In this document: positions 8,182 through 13,540 of the stretch, piece by piece | Position numbering within the stretch: the stretch's first letter is position 1 | How the letters are laid out: the number at the start of each line of letters is the position of its first letter | NCBI GenBank assembly: GCA_966249405.1 | Contig: CBINDO010000225.1 | Span: forward strand, 1 to 13,540 | Direction of reading: 5' to 3' | DNA length: 13,540 nt | Source: SZUA-265 sp966249405 | GTDB lineage: Bacteria; Myxococcota_A; Polyangia; Polyangiales; Polyangiaceae | Translations under genes and position numbers: made by a program | Notes under the pieces: generated by a model | Database searches by the model: none | Told to the model about the DNA's origin: nothing | The model's input: only the letters and a program-made list of their open reading frames with translations

Positions 8182-8745
8182 ATGCTGGCGCATCGCTCCT
8201 GTCACTCCCGAGGGTTCACCTTGGTCGAACTGATGGTCGTCGTCGTCATCGCGGGCGTCCTCGCCGTCGTCGGGCTTCGCGCCATGAACGCCCATGTCTC
8301 CGCGTCGAAGTCGATTGAAGCCGTGGGGATGGTTCGAAGCATCCAAAGTGCGCAGGCCCGCTACCGGGCCGTGACCGGAGTTTATCTCGACGTCTCCAGT
8401 GCGGGGAGCTTCTACCCGCGGACGCCGAGCGGCCGCGAGGGGATGGACCGAGTCGCGTTTTTCTATCCTGTTGGCGGCGCCGCTCCCGCCGACAACGCGC
8501 GCTGGTTGGAACTCAATCCGACCGTCGCGGGGCCCGTGCAGTTCGGCTATATGACGCGTGCCGGATTACCAGGGACGAGCCTGCCGCCGCTGCAGATAGC
8601 CGTCAGCGGGTTTTCGGCGAGTACGCCCACGGACCTCTGGTACTTCGTCGAGGCAATCGGTGACACGGACGGAGACGAAGTGTTGTCGCACTTCGTTGCC
8701 ACCAGCTTCTCGGACACCGTGTTCTTCGAGAACGAGACCGAATAG
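8182..8745 (+). CDS. Type IV prepilin 1 (minor pilin or pseudopilin)
   Basis: The protein has 187 residues: an 11-residue leader ending in Gly, then the prepilin peptidase signature G|FTLVELMVVVV with Glu16 as E+5, and a hydrophobic helix to about 33. A globular domain follows, with YLDVSSAGSFYP (68-79) and, near the C-terminus, DTDGDEVLS (161-169) and the ending FFENETE. It aligns best with prepilin 2 (YLDVSQGSYG, VYVENEGE). The ATG at 8182 is chosen because it gives a normal short basic leader; the open frame extends further upstream into pilR. No good Shine-Dalgarno sequence precedes it. It starts 98 bp after pilR and may share its transcript. It would be cleaved and methylated by PilD and inserted into the inner membrane or pilus. 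Confidence 0.9.
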   Translation: MLAHRSCHSRGFTLVELMVVVVIAGVLAVVGLRAMNAHVSASKSIEAVGMVRSIQSAQARYRAVTGVYLDVSSAGSFYPRTPSGREGMDRVAFFYPVGGAAPADNARWLELNPTVAGPVQFGYMTRAGLPGTSLPPLQIAVSGFSASTPTDLWYFVEAIGDTDGDEVLSHFVATSFSDTVFFENETE

Positions 8746-8904
8746 TCGACATCGTTACCACGCCGCGTGTCGGTGTGTTGTTTTAAGTTAACGATGCGTG
8801 CGCCTCGTAGCGCAAAGGGGCTATCGGCTCGGCCGCTCTCCGTCCGTGTGCTTGTCGCGTGCGGTGTGGTTGCCGGAACTGCGACGATGTGTTCTCGGAT
8901 CCTT

Positions 8905-8955
8905 GGGCGACAATTTCTGTCGCCCGCCGGGGATCGAGAGGACGGAAATTGTCGC
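8905..8955. repeat. Two overlapping, mutually exclusive inverted repeats
   Basis: Short form: GGGCGACA (8905-8912), a 5-base loop, TGTCGCCC (8918-8925), a perfect 8-bp stem. Long form: GCGACAATTTCTGTC (8907-8921) against GACGGAAATTGTCGC (8941-8955), a 15-bp stem with one G.U pair (11 contiguous bp at its base) and a 19-base loop. They share the strand 8907-8921, so only one can form at a time in RNA. As DNA they give several TGTC/GACA half-sites. Confidence 0.75.
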
Positions 8956-8996
8956 GGCACCGGCTCATCCATTGCGTGCTACGCCGGTAAGGCCAG

Positions 8997-9115
8997 CGAC
9001 GGCGGTCTCGGGCGTGACCGGGTGAATGGGGTAACCATTTGAGATTCAAGTAGAATTCTTGTGTTTCGTCAAAAAGGAACACAAACTCTAAAGGCTACGC
9101 CCGAGACAGCCGTTG
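8997..9115. repeat. Long inverted repeat (17-19 bp arms) around an AT-rich core
   Basis: The left arm ACGGCGGTCTCGGGCGT (8999-9015) and the right arm ACGCCCGAGACAGCCGT (9097-9113) are reverse complements except at one base; in RNA the stem extends by a G.U and a C-G pair to 8997/9115. The 81-base core is clearly richer in A and T than its surroundings and holds two smaller hairpins: AATGG/CCATT (9025-9029/9035-9039) and a 9-bp stem 9059-9067/9076-9084 (TTGTGTT/AACACAA plus a G.U and a C-G). It could be a structured RNA, a terminator region, a binding site or a MITE-like element. Confidence 0.75.
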
Positions 9116-9126
9116 ACGGACTCGGG

Positions 9127-9142
9127 TGGCACGGGTTTCGCA
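9127..9142 (+). promoter_or_regulatory. Sigma-54 (-24/-12) promoter for prepilin 2 and probably pilA
   Basis: TGGCACGGGTTTCGCA matches the RpoN consensus TGGCACG-N4-TTGCW at every defined base but one (C for T in the -12 block), with correct GG to GC spacing. The predicted start is near 9153, giving a leader of about 72 bases before the ATG at 9225. A PilR-type sigma-54 activator is encoded about 1 kb upstream, which makes this its most likely local target. Confidence 0.8.
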
Positions 9143-9224
9143 AAACTAGGGATTCGAGACCAGCCGCAGTCCAGCGTGCTGGCGTCCACCTGAACTCGGT
9201 CCCGAGCTCCAACTCAATCGTCCA

Positions 9225-9818
9225 ATGCCGATCACTTCTTCCACCCACCTCACACCCGCTCTGGCCAGTGGCCAAGCGTCGTATCGAGGCCGTCGTGGAA
9301 TGACGCTCGTAGAGGTGATGATAGTCGTGGTGATCGTCGGCGTGCTGTCGGCGCTAGGCATCTATGGTGTGACGCGATACATCCGAAGCGCTCAAGCCAG
9401 TGAAGCTTACGGCGTCATCAACGCCATCCGCGGCGCGCAAGACATCTACCGCCAGGACACCATGAAGTACCTGGACGTGTCCCAGGGCAGTTATGGAAAC
9501 ACCCACCCGGCGGGGCCTCCCGGCGCCTTCAAGACGGCGTGGGCCGGTGGCACTTCGGTGACCGCAAACCGGTTTCGTGAGCTCGGTGTAGAGGTCGACT
9601 CGGCGACGTACTTCACGTTCGCGTGTGTCGCCGTCGACCCCGGCTCGGGCGTCCCAGCGCCGCCGACCACGAAGCAAAGTTTCGGGTTTCCGTCCCAGGT
9701 GAGCGAGCCGGTTTACGTAGTTGTGGCAAAGGCTAACATCGACGGGGACAGCACCTTCTCTTACATGCTGAGCCATAGCCTGACCAACGAGGTCTACGTC
9801 GAAAACGAAGGTGAATAG
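9225..9818 (+). CDS. Type IV prepilin 2 (long leader)
   Basis: The protein has 197 residues. The prepilin site is RRG|MTLVEVMIVVVIVGVL: Gly25 is -1, Met26 +1 and Glu30 +5, so the leader is 25 residues, longer than the usual 6-12 of type IVa pilins. The ATG at 9225 is the only ATG, GTG or TTG available between the in-frame stop at 9147-9149 and the cleavage site, so the start is well fixed although no Shine-Dalgarno sequence is visible. The helix has Tyr at +22 instead of Pro. The globular part resembles prepilin 1 (YLDVSQGSYG at 82-91; NIDGDSTFS at 171-179; ending VENEGE). It lies 72 bp downstream of the predicted sigma-54 start site and 106 bp upstream of pilA. It is a likely minor pilin or pseudopilin. 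Confidence 0.9.
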   Translation: MPITSSTHLTPALASGQASYRGRRGMTLVEVMIVVVIVGVLSALGIYGVTRYIRSAQASEAYGVINAIRGAQDIYRQDTMKYLDVSQGSYGNTHPAGPPGAFKTAWAGGTSVTANRFRELGVEVDSATYFTFACVAVDPGSGVPAPPTTKQSFGFPSQVSEPVYVVVAKANIDGDSTFSYMLSHSLTNEVYVENEGE

Positions 9819-9850
9819 GCGAAAACAGTAGCTTCACAACAAGTTCAACG

Positions 9851-9870
9851 GATCCGCGCTGATGCGGATC
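9851..9870. repeat. Short hairpin upstream of pilA
   Basis: GATCCGC, a 6-base spacer (GCTGAT) and GCGGATC form a perfect 7-bp inverted repeat in the prepilin 2-pilA gap, 54 bp before the pilA start. No T-run follows, so it is a poor terminator. It could stabilise a processed pilA transcript or bind a regulator. Confidence 0.5.
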
Positions 9871-9912
9871 GCGCGAAAAACGGTTACGGATCAAAGCTGA
9901 AAGCAGCGAAAT

Positions 9913-9918
9913 AAGGAG
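9913..9918 (+). promoter_or_regulatory. Strong ribosome binding site of pilA
   Basis: AAGGAG sits six bases before the ATG at 9925 in an A-rich stretch. It is the best Shine-Dalgarno sequence among the four pilin-like genes, consistent with high expression of this one. Confidence 0.85.
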
Positions 9919-9924
9919 AACAGT

Positions 9925-10485
9925 ATGCGTCGGTTAGCAAAACAAGCAAAACGTGGGTTTACCTTGGTCGAGTTGATGATCGTCGTCGCCATCGTGGGCG
10001 TGCTCGCGGCGCTCGCCATCTACGGCGTGAACAAGTACGTCAACAACGCCAAGACGACGGAGGCGCGTAGCGCCGTGGCTCGTATCGCCAAGGACGCAAC
10101 CACCGCTTACCAACGTCCCCGTGCAGAAGGCACCGTTCTGGCTGCAGGTGCGTCGGCAGCTTTCAGCAACCAGATGTGCCCCGACGCGACGCTCACCCCG
10201 GCCACCGTCCCCGCTGGCGCGAAGTACCAATCGACGGCTGCTCAATGGAACCAGGCTGGTTGGGCTTGCTTGCGCTTCAGCATGACGGACCCGCAACAAT
10301 ACTCGTACGACTACCAGGTGTCGGCGACCACGGGTGACGGCGCCACCTTCAACGCGATTGCGAACGGCGACTTGGACGGCGACTCCACGCTCTCGACGTT
10401 CCAAATGGACGGTCAGATCGTCGCTGCTCAAGACAATGCTCTGTTGGTTTCGCCGAACCTGAACGAGACCAACCCTCTCGAGTAA
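9925..10485 (+). CDS. pilA: Type IV prepilin PilA, candidate major pilin
   Basis: The protein has 186 residues with a basic 11-residue leader (MRRLAKQAKRG), cleavage site G|FTLVELMIVVAIVGVLAAL and Glu16 as E+5. Position +22 of the mature helix is Tyr (AIYGV) where type IVa pilins usually have Pro. The globular domain has a possible disulfide (Cys85-Cys115), YSYDYQVSATTG (126-137), then ANGDLDGDSTLSTF (146-159) and the ending NPLE. It is the best candidate for the major pilin because of its strong ribosome binding site, canonical leader and the strong hairpin after its stop. It could be transcribed from the sigma-54 promoter upstream of prepilin 2 or from its own promoter in the 106-bp gap, where I see no second -24/-12 element. 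The mature protein would polymerise into the pilus after PilD processing. Confidence 0.9.
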   Translation: MRRLAKQAKRGFTLVELMIVVAIVGVLAALAIYGVNKYVNNAKTTEARSAVARIAKDATTAYQRPRAEGTVLAAGASAAFSNQMCPDATLTPATVPAGAKYQSTAAQWNQAGWACLRFSMTDPQQYSYDYQVSATTGDGATFNAIANGDLDGDSTLSTFQMDGQIVAAQDNALLVSPNLNETNPLE

Positions 10486-10509
10486 GAGCGGGTAGTCGAC
10501 GAAAGATCA

Positions 10510-10540
10510 GCGAAAGCGCGGGCCATGCCCGCGCTTTCGC
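10510..10540 (+). terminator. Strong GC-rich hairpin after pilA (terminator or attenuator)
   Basis: GCGAAAGCGCGGGC (10510-10523), loop CAT and GCCCGCGCTTTCGC (10527-10540) form a perfect 14-bp stem starting 25 bases after the pilA stop. Only GGTTTGT follows, so the U-tract is weak. It may terminate partially, or protect the pilA mRNA 3' end while letting some transcription continue into the downstream genes. Confidence 0.75.
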
Positions 10541-10597
10541 GGTTTGTGCGGTTGACGGATTTGCGGTCACGAGCCGAACCGGCTAGGGTCGCAGGTC

Positions 10598-11083
10598 ATG
10601 CGTTCGTTCAGTCCCGTTCAGGCGGTGGCATTTTTGGCTATCGGGCTCTCCGTGCTCGCGGTCTTCGTGCCTGCATTCGCCAGAAATCTGCGGGTTTCGC
10701 GCCTGAGTGAAGCCATGGACGGCCTGCAGAGCATCTCTCGGCAAGCGACCTTGATTGCCCAATCTCGGCAGCCGCGAGACGCCTATCCGCCGAGCGTTGG
10801 GCTAACACCGGCGGAGGTGCCGCAGGGAGTGGCCGTGATGGACAAGCCAGACGTGTGGCAGCATCAAACGTGGCGTGAGTTGGCGTTCTCTCCGCCCCAG
10901 CCGCACCGCTTCTCGTTCACCTTCGAGAGCAAGAATGCACCCGACGTCGCCACCTTCAGCGCCGTGGCACGAGGTGATCTCGACGGTGACGCGGTGCTCA
11001 GTCGCTTCGAAGTGACCGGCGAATACAAGGCGGGGCAAGCCCCGCTCGTCTACCATTTGGAACTCGATCGTGAAGTAGAGTAA
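10598..11083 (+). CDS. Degenerate pilin paralogue lacking the prepilin peptidase site
   Basis: The protein has 161 residues. Its C-terminal two thirds align with PilA: LTPAEVPQG against LTPATVPAG, HRFSFTFES against YSYDYQVS, and ATFSAVARGDLDGDAVLSRFEV against the equivalent PilA stretch. Gap-free alignment from the LSEA/TTEA point places S|FSPVQ (residues 3-8) over G|FTLVE, so Gly-1 is Ser, Leu+3 is Pro and Glu+5 is Gln, and the leader is only MRS. The hydrophobic helix (8-28) remains and would anchor it in the inner membrane with the globular domain outside. By known prepilin peptidase requirements it should be neither cleaved nor methylated. The gene is intact, with no frameshift. It starts 112 bp after pilA and ends 28 bp before the TPR-like gene. 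It could be a pilus-associated membrane protein or a decaying pilin. Confidence 0.85.
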   Translation: MRSFSPVQAVAFLAIGLSVLAVFVPAFARNLRVSRLSEAMDGLQSISRQATLIAQSRQPRDAYPPSVGLTPAEVPQGVAVMDKPDVWQHQTWRELAFSPPQPHRFSFTFESKNAPDVATFSAVARGDLDGDAVLSRFEVTGEYKAGQAPLVYHLELDREVE

Positions 11084-11099
11084 CGTAGAGGCACGCACT

Positions 11100-11104
11100 G
11101 GAGG
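11100..11104 (+). promoter_or_regulatory. Ribosome binding site of the TPR-like gene
   Basis: GGAGG lies seven bases before the ATG at 11112, fixing that start. Confidence 0.8.
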
Positions 11105-11111
11105 CGTTCGA

Positions 11112-12014
11112 ATGAGAGCACTGAACACTGCACTCGTCGTGGTCGCGGCTGCCGCAGGAGTTGCGCTCACGCAGATTCAGACGCGGAAGGCACATGCGGC
11201 ACTGGGCACCGAAGACGACACTTACCCGTTGCCTCCGCCGGATCAGGTCGTGTGGATGTCGCTCGGCTATCGGGCAGCGGCTGCGGACTTCATCTACGCG
11301 CACATGCTCGTCTCTTATGGCCTGCACTTCGAAGAGAAGCGGCGGTTCGAGTACGTGGCTCGCTACTTGAACACGATTTCGGTGCTCGATCCGACGTTTG
11401 CTCAGACGTACCTCTACGCCGACACTCTCATCACCTTGCAGCCGAAGCCGCCCCGCCCCGAGGACTACGAGGAGGCGCGCGAGTTGCTCCTCAAGGGTAC
11501 GCGTGAGTTACCCAAGGACCAGCGTGTTTGGTTAACGGCTGGTCAATTCATCGGTTACCTGGCTCCGCCGCGATTCGACGACGCCGCCAAACGCAGCGCT
11601 TGGCAGCTCGAGGGCGCGCGACTCTTGTCGCACGCCTGCGAGCTCGCGACCGACAACCGCAACGTTCCTTTTCATTGTTTGGCCGCGGCCACGACGCTCA
11701 ATCGGGCTGGGCACCGTGAAGCGCTGATCCAGATGTTGTCGAGGACGTTGGCGGTGAACGAAGACCCGGAAGTGAGGCGAGACGCACTCAACACGCTGCG
11801 GGCGTGGGTGGGCGAGCAGGAGCAGGAGCGTGCGTCGCTGCTGATCGCCAACTTCGAAAGGGTTTGGCGCCAGCGCTTTGGATTCATCGGAATCGACGCG
11901 GCATTGACTTGGGGGGCGCCGTGGCACGGCGGGTGTTTGACGGGCGATGCGGATGCATCTCAGTGCGCCACGAGCTGGGCAGACTTCGAGTGGCGCAGTG
12001 CGCTCGGCAGATGA
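11112..12014 (+). CDS. Exported or membrane-anchored TPR-like protein of the pilin locus
   Basis: The protein has 300 residues. An N-terminal hydrophobic segment (about 5-20, TALVVVAAAAGVALT) acts as a signal peptide or anchor. A helical, TPR-like body follows: LGYRAAAADFIYAHMLVSYG (51-70), YVARYLNTISVLDPTFAQTY (81-100), then further helical pairs to about 250. Four cysteines (176, 189, 275, 285) could form disulfides outside the cytoplasm. Proteins with this 'LGYR..AADF..' and 'LDP.F...Y' pattern occur in deltaproteobacteria, from memory, without a firm function. It starts 28 bp after the degenerate pilin gene with its own ribosome binding site, so the two are likely co-transcribed. A role in pilus assembly or minor pilin handling is inferred from position only. 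Confidence 0.85.
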   Translation: MRALNTALVVVAAAAGVALTQIQTRKAHAALGTEDDTYPLPPPDQVVWMSLGYRAAAADFIYAHMLVSYGLHFEEKRRFEYVARYLNTISVLDPTFAQTYLYADTLITLQPKPPRPEDYEEARELLLKGTRELPKDQRVWLTAGQFIGYLAPPRFDDAAKRSAWQLEGARLLSHACELATDNRNVPFHCLAAATTLNRAGHREALIQMLSRTLAVNEDPEVRRDALNTLRAWVGEQEQERASLLIANFERVWRQRFGFIGIDAALTWGAPWHGGCLTGDADASQCATSWADFEWRSALGR

Positions 12015-12053
12015 AGGCACCCGCAGAGTCGGCTGCGAGTGACCTGTGCCCCG

Positions 12054-13540
12054 TTAGAAGCGATGGACCACGGTCGAGGTCGCGCCAGGCTTGACGTTCA
12101 CCGACTTCGTGACGCGTTGACCGTCTTTGACCAGGATCACCGTGTGGGGTCCGGCGCCCACGGCGATGCCGACCTTGGGTGTAATCCCCAGCGGACGACC
12201 GTCCAAGATCACACTCGCCTTCGGGATGGCGTTGATGTTCAGAGTGCCGCCACCCGTAGCCGCCGCAGGCTTCGGAGCTGGCACTGGAGCAACGACGGGC
12301 CGCGACACGGGCGCGACGGCGCGCGGAGCTGCAGCTGGCGCCGCGAGGGCACTGTCTGGGATCGGAGCCTCCGACTCGGCCGAAGCCATGAGCGCGACTT
12401 CGAAGGTACGCTCCGGTTCACCATCTTCGAACGTCAGCTCCTTGCGGAACTCGGCATAGCCGGCTTTCTGTGCGACGAGGACGTGGCTCTTCGAAGTGTC
12501 GATTTGGAGGTTGAGGGGCAAGCGGGGGATCGCCTTGCGCTCGCCCCCGGTCTCGAGGACGATGCGCGCTTCCTCGGCGTTTTCGCCGGGCAGGATGCGG
12601 GCGACACCTTTGGCGACTTTCGGACGCAGCGGGCCGATGTCAACGACCTCGTTCTGCGGAACCTCGACCGATTGCTCGAGCGGATGATACGCGTCGCCCA
12701 CGAGCTTGATGCGGTGAGTGCCCGGCTCGAGGTCGGTGAGCTCTTGGGGTAGTGGGCCAATTTCCTTGCCATCGACCCACAGCCGGAGTCCGCTCCCCAT
12801 CGCGGAAACCTTCATGCCCGTCCCTTTGGCGGGGTCGAGCTTCACGTTGTGAACCGCGTCTTGCCCTCCGGTCACGGGGACCGCGGTGTCGGCGGTCGCT
12901 TGGTAACCTGTAGCGCGTGCCCGCACGAGGTGCGTCCCGGACGCAACGTCGCTGAGCGTACACGGGGACGCTTGGCACACCACTTTGCCGTCGACCACCA
13001 CTTCGACGTGTTCGATGGGTTTGTTACCCGGACCCGCTACTGTGACGACGAGCGTGCCCGAACGCGGCATCAACACGAACACCAGGGCGGCAAGCAAGGC
13101 GAGCGCGACGCCGCCACCCAAATACAGACCCAGGCGCGACCCAGTGGTGGAGGGTGGAACCGACGCCGGGGGCATGACGTCCGAGGGCAACGGGGACGGC
13201 CGAGGCAGCGGGACCGACGGCGTCGGTTGCATCGGAATGGGCGCCGAGGGCCGCGACATGGGCGGCGGAGGTGCACCCGGCACGACCGACGGCGCCGGGA
13301 TTTTGGGGTTCAGGGTGCCGAAGGTCGGCATGTGCCCGCTTTCGCGGCTGTAGACGGTGGTTTTGTCGTCCTCGTCGTCCCAATCGCCGATGCTCGACTG
13401 AGGTGGAGCGGGAGGAGGGGGCGGCGCAGCGGACGGCACCGGTCGCTGGTCGTAGTTCGCGGGTGGAGGGGGAACGGGAAACCCTGCCGAGGTGGGTACT
13501 CCGCCAGCCATGCTGGGAAACGCGGGTGTCGGGGGCAGAC
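12054..13540 (-). CDS. PEGA-domain membrane protein, 5' partial; probable tail of a Ser/Thr protein kinase
   Basis: The first visible Met is at 13511, but the frame stays open to the right edge and reads as the same proline-rich sequence (LPPTPAFPS before MAGGV), with no ribosome binding site, so the true start is probably outside. Numbering from that Met: a proline-rich cytoplasmic region (1-125) with an acidic insert WDDEDDKTTVYSRES (44-58); one TM helix (about 127-148); PEGA 1 (152-226, with a probable disulfide in CQASPC); PEGA 2 (233-297, LWVDGKEIGPLP); a third divergent beta repeat (302-374); an Ala/Pro linker; and a final PEGA (423-483, VILDGRPLGITP). Myxobacterial Ser/Thr kinases often have the order kinase, proline-rich linker, TM, PEGA; the kinase domain itself is not visible here. 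It converges on the TPR-like gene with a 39-bp gap that holds no clear terminator. Confidence 0.85.
   Translation of the reverse strand, partial: LPPTPAFPSMAGGVPTSAGFPVPPPPANYDQRPVPSAAPPPPPAPPQSSIGDWDDEDDKTTVYSRESGHMPTFGTLNPKIPAPSVVPGAPPPPMSRPSAPIPMQPTPSVPLPRPSPLPSDVMPPASVPPSTTGSRLGLYLGGGVALALLAALVFVLMPRSGTLVVTVAGPGNKPIEHVEVVVDGKVVCQASPCTLSDVASGTHLVRARATGYQATADTAVPVTGGQDAVHNVKLDPAKGTGMKVSAMGSGLRLWVDGKEIGPLPQELTDLEPGTHRIKLVGDAYHPLEQSVEVPQNEVVDIGPLRPKVAKGVARILPGENAEEARIVLETGGERKAIPRLPLNLQIDTSKSHVLVAQKAGYAEFRKELTFEDGEPERTFEVALMASAESEAPIPDSALAAPAAAPRAVAPVSRPVVAPVPAPKPAAATGGGTLNINAIPKASVILDGRPLGITPKVGIAVGAGPHTVILVKDGQRVTKSVNVKPGATSTVVHRF

Larger units (their letters stand above)
8746..9224. other. 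479-bp gene-free, inverted-repeat-rich regulatory stretch
   Basis: No convincing gene lies here. A 91-codon GTG-start frame (8767-9042) has no ribosome binding site and no recognisable product. The stretch holds a pair of overlapping inverted repeats (8905-8955), a long inverted repeat enclosing an AT-richer core (8997-9115), a sigma-54-type promoter (9127-9142) and the leader of prepilin 2. The heptamer TTGTCGC occurs at 8852 and 8949, and inverted at 8907. Confidence 0.8.

Noticed and set aside
8767..9042. 91-codon GTG-start ORF with a hydrophobic stretch in the gene-free region
   Set aside because: It has no ribosome binding site and no recognisable domain, and it runs through the inverted repeats. 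It is not fully excluded.
10552..10589. TTGACG ... TAGGGT as a sigma-70 promoter before the degenerate pilin
   Set aside because: The spacer is about 26 bp, far from 17, and the -10 match is poor.

Overview
The window is high-GC, densely coded bacterial DNA that looks like a member of the Myxococcota, probably the Polyangiales. This is inferred from three things: type IV prepilins with the 'LAALAIYGV' style of N-terminal helix, a J-domain protein with a winged-helix-like N-terminus, and a proline-rich PEGA-domain protein of the myxobacterial Ser/Thr-kinase type. No rRNA, tRNA, CRISPR array, transposase or phage gene was seen.

Layout. (1) Positions 1-3834, minus strand: an apparent chaperone operon read right to left. 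It holds a J-domain/TPR protein (TTG start behind GGAGG), a 610-aa DnaK paralogue, and a tightly coupled proline-rich protein of unknown function cut by the left edge. (2) Positions 4038-6562: a rhomboid protease with an N-terminal zinc ribbon (plus strand), converging with a 22-bp overlap on a cysteine-rich lipoprotein (minus strand). (3) Positions 6671-12014, plus strand: a type IV pilus regulatory and structural island. It holds a PilR-like NtrC-family regulator, prepilin 1, a 479-bp gene-free stretch rich in inverted repeats that carries a near-consensus sigma-54 promoter, prepilin 2, a PilA-like major-pilin candidate, a strong hairpin, a pilin paralogue that has lost the prepilin-peptidase site, and an exported TPR-like protein. 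(4) Positions 12054-13540, minus strand: the C-terminal part of a membrane protein with a proline-rich juxtamembrane region, one TM helix and PEGA repeats. Its reading frame stays open to the right edge, so it is probably the tail of a receptor-type Ser/Thr kinase.

How the parts may work together. PilR needs sigma-54, and the only good -24/-12 element found lies directly upstream of prepilin 2 and pilA, so local control of the pilins by PilR is the simplest reading. The four pilin-like genes form two paralogue pairs and share a C-terminal DxDGDxxxS-type loop that may bind metal. No PilS, pilus ATPase, secretin, platform protein or prepilin peptidase lies in the window. DnaK paralogues are known to affect type IV pilus-dependent social motility in Myxococcus, so the nearby DnaJ/DnaK pair could be related, but that is conjecture.

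The most unusual content is the 8746-9224 stretch. It has two nested or competing hairpin structures (8905-8955 and 8997-9115) directly upstream of the sigma-54 promoter. They could be regulator-binding sites, a structured RNA or a small inverted-repeat element. The degenerate pilin at 10598-11083 is the second most notable item.
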